NCBI GenBank assembly: GCA_028716305.1
Contig: JAQUQA010000005.1
Span: 1-24,509 of the forward strand
Direction: 5' to 3'
Origin: Candidatus Omnitrophota bacterium
GTDB lineage: Bacteria; Omnitrophota; Gorgyraeia; Gygaellales; Profunditerraquicolaceae
Length of the DNA: 24,509 nt
In this document: piece by piece, positions 21,529-24,509 of the stretch
Position numbering within the stretch: the first letter of the stretch is position 1
How the letters are laid out: each line of letters starts with the position of its first letter
Made by a program: the position numbers and the translations under genes
Notes under the pieces: model-generated
What the model saw: only the letters and a program-made list of their open reading frames with translations
Databases searched by the model: none
Told to the model about the DNA's origin: nothing

Positions 21529-22571
21529 TATATAAAATAATCTTTGTTCTCTTTGACCCACTCGGTAAGCTTACGGATCCCCTCTTTTACCGGAGTATTG
21601 ATCTTCCATTTCAGGGTATTCTCCAACTTTCCGGTGTCGGTAATATAGACCTTTTGGTCCGAAGGGCGCCAGTCGGCAAAATTGACCTGCGGCGCTTTCC
21701 CGGTCAATAGCTTTAACTCTTCGACAAATTCCAAAAGGGATATCGTATTCTCCGGCCCGCCGCCGATATTAAACAGCCCCCTTTCCAGGTCGCTGTTGAT
21801 AAAACGATTAAAGGCATCAACCAGGTCGTCGGCATAAAGCATGTCGCGGACCTGCTTTCCGTTGCCATAGAAAGTAATCGGTTTGTTAAAAAGAGTGGCA
21901 ATGATAAACCAGGCAACCCACCCCTGATCCTCAAACCCGAATTGCCTGGTCCCATAGGTACAAGACATGCGGAATACCGCTGTCTTCATCTTATAGATAT
22001 GGCTATACTCCTGGACATAAAGATCGCCGACCAGCTTGGATACCCCGTAAGGAGTATGCCCGGTAAGATCGGTAAGCATGCTTTCGTTGACCCCGCGTAC
22101 CCCTTTAAAAGTATATCTTTTTTCTTTTTCCTCAAGCGGGATCTGATCGACATTTTCTCCGTAGACCTTATTGGTGGAACAGTAGATCACCACCGTATCC
22201 TTTGATTTTTTCCGCGCGGTTTCCAGGACATTGAGCGTCCCGAAGGCGTTAATACTGAAATCCTCCTTGGGCATGCGCACGCTCGAAGGCACTCCCGGCT
22301 GCCCGGCGGTATGAATTACCACATCCACCCCCTTACCGATCGCTTTGGAAACATCCTGGTCATTACGGACATCCCCTTTTATCCTTTCGATATTCTTGAA
22401 TTTACCCAGATAATTCCAGTTAAATTCGACCGAATCTTTATCGTAGCCGAAAATCTGCGAACGCATCAGATTATCCAGCACAATCACTTCATTCTTGGGG
22501 TTAGCCTGTGCAAAGAATTCGGCGCTGTGACTTCCTACCAACCCGGCGCCCCCTGTTACCAACACTCTCAT
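21528..22571 (-). CDS. CDP-tyvelose/paratose 2-epimerase-like extended SDR
   Basis: This 347-residue NAD-dependent epimerase has TGGAGLVGSHS (6-16), HTAGQPGVPSS, the active-site YCSTNKVYGENV, and TPYGVSK (Tyr-x3-Lys). The segment SCTYGTRQFGFEDQGWVAWF together with YGNGKQVRDMLYADDL and FNIGGGPENT is characteristic of CDP-tyvelose epimerase (RfbE/TyvE), which inverts C2 of CDP-paratose. The other CDP-dideoxysugar enzymes are not in the window, so the real substrate may be a related nucleotide sugar. The ATG overlaps the stop of the upstream glycosyltransferase by 4 nt (ATGA). Confidence 0.87.
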   Translation of the reverse strand: MRVLVTGGAGLVGSHSAEFFAQANPKNEVIVLDNLMRSQIFGYDKDSVEFNWNYLGKFKNIERIKGDVRNDQDVSKAIGKGVDVVIHTAGQPGVPSSVRMPKEDFSINAFGTLNVLETARKKSKDTVVIYCSTNKVYGENVDQIPLEEKEKRYTFKGVRGVNESMLTDLTGHTPYGVSKLVGDLYVQEYSHIYKMKTAVFRMSCTYGTRQFGFEDQGWVAWFIIATLFNKPITFYGNGKQVRDMLYADDLVDAFNRFINSDLERGLFNIGGGPENTISLLEFVEELKLLTGKAPQVNFADWRPSDQKVYITDTGKLENTLKWKINTPVKEGIRKLTEWVKENKDYFI

Positions 22572-23329
22572 TTCTCTCTCCTTTCCAAAACCAGCTCCTT
22601 ATATTTTAGATAACTGACAAACTGATATAAACCGGCATAAAAGGCCACGGCGAACCCGATGAAACCGTCCCGAAAGCCTTTCCTTCCGAGATAACTCCTG
22701 GTAAAACGGTCCAATGTCCTCCAAAGGAACCTGCCCAGGCGCATCGGTTTGTTCTGATCAAACCATTTTTTCGCCTCGCGCGTTGTCTGATTGTTCAACT
22801 TGCCCAAAAAGTCCTCCAGGTTCCGGTAAGAGTAATGAATGATGTCGCCTTTTAAGTGGCCGCAGGGATCGTCCATAAAAGCCCGCGGGTGCACGGCTAC
22901 CTCCTCATAGCGAAATTTATCTTTACGGAAAAACTTGAGTTGCGGGCTGGGATACCATCCGCCATGCCTGACCCAATAATCCCCGATGTAATTCCGCCGG
23001 GGAATTGTAAAACCGTTGCAGGAAACATGTTTGCTTAAAATCTCACTGATCTCGTCTCTTAGCTCTTCGGTAACCCGCTCATCGGCATCCAGGCTTAAGA
23101 CCCAAAGGTTCCTGGCCTGGGAATAGGCGAAATTGCGCTGTTTGCCTTCATTATCCATCTTGCGGATAATGATCTTGTCCGTGTACTGACTGGCGATATC
23201 AACCGTCTTATCGCTGCTTTCGTCATCAACGATCAGTATCTCCGAGGCCCAACCGGCAACAGACTCAAGGCAATCGGCTATGTTTTTTTCTTCGTTTTTG
23301 GTAAGCACCACTACCGTCAAATTCAGCAT
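22568..23329 (-). CDS. GT2 glycosyltransferase, WaaE/KdtX-like
   Basis: This 253-residue family 2 glycosyltransferase of the LPS-core beta-1,4-glucosyltransferase type has TVVVLTKNEEKNIADCLESV at the N-terminus, LIVDDESSDKT (about 32-42), EGKQRNFAYSQA and the DxD-like LSLDADERV (D81, D83). Later segments VRHGGWYPSPQLKFFRKDKF, VHPRA and IHYSYRNLEDF are typical of this group. The C-terminus holds a hydrophobic segment (GFIGFAVAFYAGLYQFVSYL) that may touch the membrane. It overlaps the aminotransferase gene by 7 nt and the following SDR by 4 nt. Confidence 0.87.
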   Translation of the reverse strand: MLNLTVVVLTKNEEKNIADCLESVAGWASEILIVDDESSDKTVDIASQYTDKIIIRKMDNEGKQRNFAYSQARNLWVLSLDADERVTEELRDEISEILSKHVSCNGFTIPRRNYIGDYWVRHGGWYPSPQLKFFRKDKFRYEEVAVHPRAFMDDPCGHLKGDIIHYSYRNLEDFLGKLNNQTTREAKKWFDQNKPMRLGRFLWRTLDRFTRSYLGRKGFRDGFIGFAVAFYAGLYQFVSYLKYKELVLERREK

Positions 23330-24444
23330 TTAAAAAACCTCTTTATTGAGTCGATAATATATTCTTTTTCATTTTTTTTCAGCTCCGGGAATACCGGGAT
23401 AGCCAAGACCTCTTTGGAGGCGTAGAGCGATTCAGGCAAATCGCCCGCGGCGCTCCCCAGATATTTAAAACATTTCTGCAGATGCAGGGCCCGCGGATAA
23501 TATACCCTGGCATCGATCCCTTTTTTGTTCAAATAATCCACGAGCTCATCGCGCCGGCCGATAACTCTGCAAACGTAATGATGAAATGTATGCCTGCAAT
23601 CCTGCCTGATATACGGCGTTACCAGATCCAGGTATTGCAAATGGCGGTTATAAAAAATGGCGTTTTCCAGGCGTTTAGCGTTCCAGGAATCAAGATATTT
23701 TAATTTTATCCTTAAGACCGCGGCCTGAATCCCATCCATCCGTTGATTACCGCCCAAAAGCGCGTGGTTATACTTACCCCTATCACCCTGGTTCCGCAAG
23801 AGCGACACCGCCTCGGATATTTTTTTATTATTGGTCAGGACCATCCCGGCATCGCCAAAAGCGCCGAGGTTCTTCCCCGGGTAAAAACTCACTGCCGCGC
23901 AATCCCCCAGGGTCCCCGCCTTCTTACCTTTATACTCCGCGCCAAAGGCCTGGGCCGTGTCTTCAATCACCTTTAACCCGAACTTTGCGGAGAGCTCAAG
24001 CAGAGTTTCCATCTCGGCACACTGTCCATAGAGATGAACCGGAATGACCGCCTTGATCTTTCGTTTTTTATCGCGCAGTAAAATATCCCTTACCGACTCC
24101 GGGGAGATATTATAGGTCAAGGGATCGATATCGGCAAAAACCGGTATTGCCCCGATACCGGCTATCGCGCCGGCAGTGGCAAAATAAGTAAAAGACGGAC
24201 AGATCACGCCGTCCCCGGGGCGGATCCCGCAGGCCGACAGGCACAGCTTAAGCGCGTCCGTGCCGTTAGAAACCCCCAGGGCGTATTTTACCCCGCAATA
24301 GGCTGCGGCCTCTTTTTCAAACAATCTGGTCTGGTTGCCCAGGATAAAATCCGTCCGGTCGATTACCCCGCGGATGCCATTGTCAATCTCCCGGCGTAAC
24401 GGTGCAATTTGCCTATGCAGATCCAATATAGGTATCTTCATCAT
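23323..24444 (-). CDS. DegT/DnrJ/EryC1/StrS-family sugar aminotransferase
   Basis: This 373-residue PLP enzyme aminates a keto nucleotide sugar. It starts with KIPILDLHRQ. SNGTDAL binds the cofactor phosphate. VIEDTAQAFGA supplies the residues that contact the PLP ring (D162, Q165), and SFYPGKNLGAFGDAG contains the Schiff-base Lys191. RNQGDRGKYNH, GGNQRMDGIQAAVLRIKL and GIDARVYYPRALHLQ match the family. Two consecutive ATG codons are possible starts; the first overlaps the upstream stop as ATGA. The position of amination (C3 or C4) cannot be decided from sequence. Confidence 0.93.
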   Translation of the reverse strand: MMKIPILDLHRQIAPLRREIDNGIRGVIDRTDFILGNQTRLFEKEAAAYCGVKYALGVSNGTDALKLCLSACGIRPGDGVICPSFTYFATAGAIAGIGAIPVFADIDPLTYNISPESVRDILLRDKKRKIKAVIPVHLYGQCAEMETLLELSAKFGLKVIEDTAQAFGAEYKGKKAGTLGDCAAVSFYPGKNLGAFGDAGMVLTNNKKISEAVSLLRNQGDRGKYNHALLGGNQRMDGIQAAVLRIKLKYLDSWNAKRLENAIFYNRHLQYLDLVTPYIRQDCRHTFHHYVCRVIGRRDELVDYLNKKGIDARVYYPRALHLQKCFKYLGSAAGDLPESLYASKEVLAIPVFPELKKNEKEYIIDSIKRFFKC

Positions 24445-24509
24445 TCATTAAAGAGTAAGTTTTTTACCGCATCAAAGGCCATCTGGGTAGTTATGCCTTC
24501 CAGGCACTG
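24441..24509 (-). CDS. 3' end of an unidentified gene (cut by window edge)
   Basis: The last 22 codons of an open frame enter from the right edge and end in TGA, overlapping the aminotransferase ATG in the common ATGA arrangement. The other two frames contain stops. The visible peptide ends FDAVKNLLFNE and is too short to identify. By position it is probably another sugar-nucleotide gene. Confidence 0.6.
   Translation of the reverse strand, partial: QCLEGITTQMAFDAVKNLLFNE

Overview
The window is almost entirely coding, and every gene I support is on the minus strand, so it reads right to left. It looks like a surface-polysaccharide (LPS or O-antigen type) locus joined to a few housekeeping genes, in an uncultured Gram-negative bacterium. 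Omnitrophota or a related candidate phylum is my best guess. This rests on the mix of genes (ABC-dependent O-antigen export, a GmhB-type heptose phosphatase, an EPS-associated MarR regulator) and on word-like intergenic repeats containing a CTGCCTGCCGGCAGGCAG palindrome, which I associate from memory with candidate-phylum genomes. The taxonomic call is inference only.

Layout from right (transcriptionally upstream) to left. (1) 24509-21528: the last codons of an unknown gene, then a DegT/DnrJ sugar aminotransferase, a WaaE-like glycosyltransferase and a CDP-tyvelose-epimerase-like SDR, all overlapping by 4-7 nt. (2) 21390-16698: a GmhB-like phosphatase, an MGDG-synthase/MurG-like glycosyltransferase, PriA and Fmt, separated by three intergenic islands built of short repeated words. 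(3) 16694-13498: a strong promoter, two tandem galT paralogues, gap, and a perfect-palindrome terminator. (4) 13487-5538: a candidate promoter, then rmlA, an RmlD-like reductase, rmlB, a split transketolase pair, a polyprenyl-phosphate-type GT2, two methyltransferases and an NAD-dependent epimerase. (5) 5512-1: a promoter with an overlapping inverted repeat, an EPS-type MarR regulator, a GDP-fucose-synthase-like SDR, the Wzm/Wzt export ABC transporter, a methyltransferase, an SpsF-like cytidylyltransferase and the start of a radical SAM gene.

Blocks 4 and 5 together make activated deoxysugars (dTDP-4-keto-6-deoxyglucose onward, probably a GDP-sugar, possibly a CMP- or CDP-sugar), modify and methylate them, transfer sugar to a lipid carrier, and export a finished glycan through Wzm/Wzt. 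No Wzx/Wzy or RmlC is present in the window.

The points most worth a second look are a GalT paralogue whose nucleophilic His is Arg, a PriA lacking the Walker A and C-terminal helicase motifs, a rhamnose-type pathway without RmlC whose reductase resembles the plant/viral bifunctional epimerase-reductase, a complete split transketolase inside a nucleotide-sugar operon, and a shared 21-nt repeat that has become the coded C-terminus of a phosphatase. No tRNA, rRNA, CRISPR array, transposase or integrase was seen, and no gene-free stretch exceeds 200 bases.
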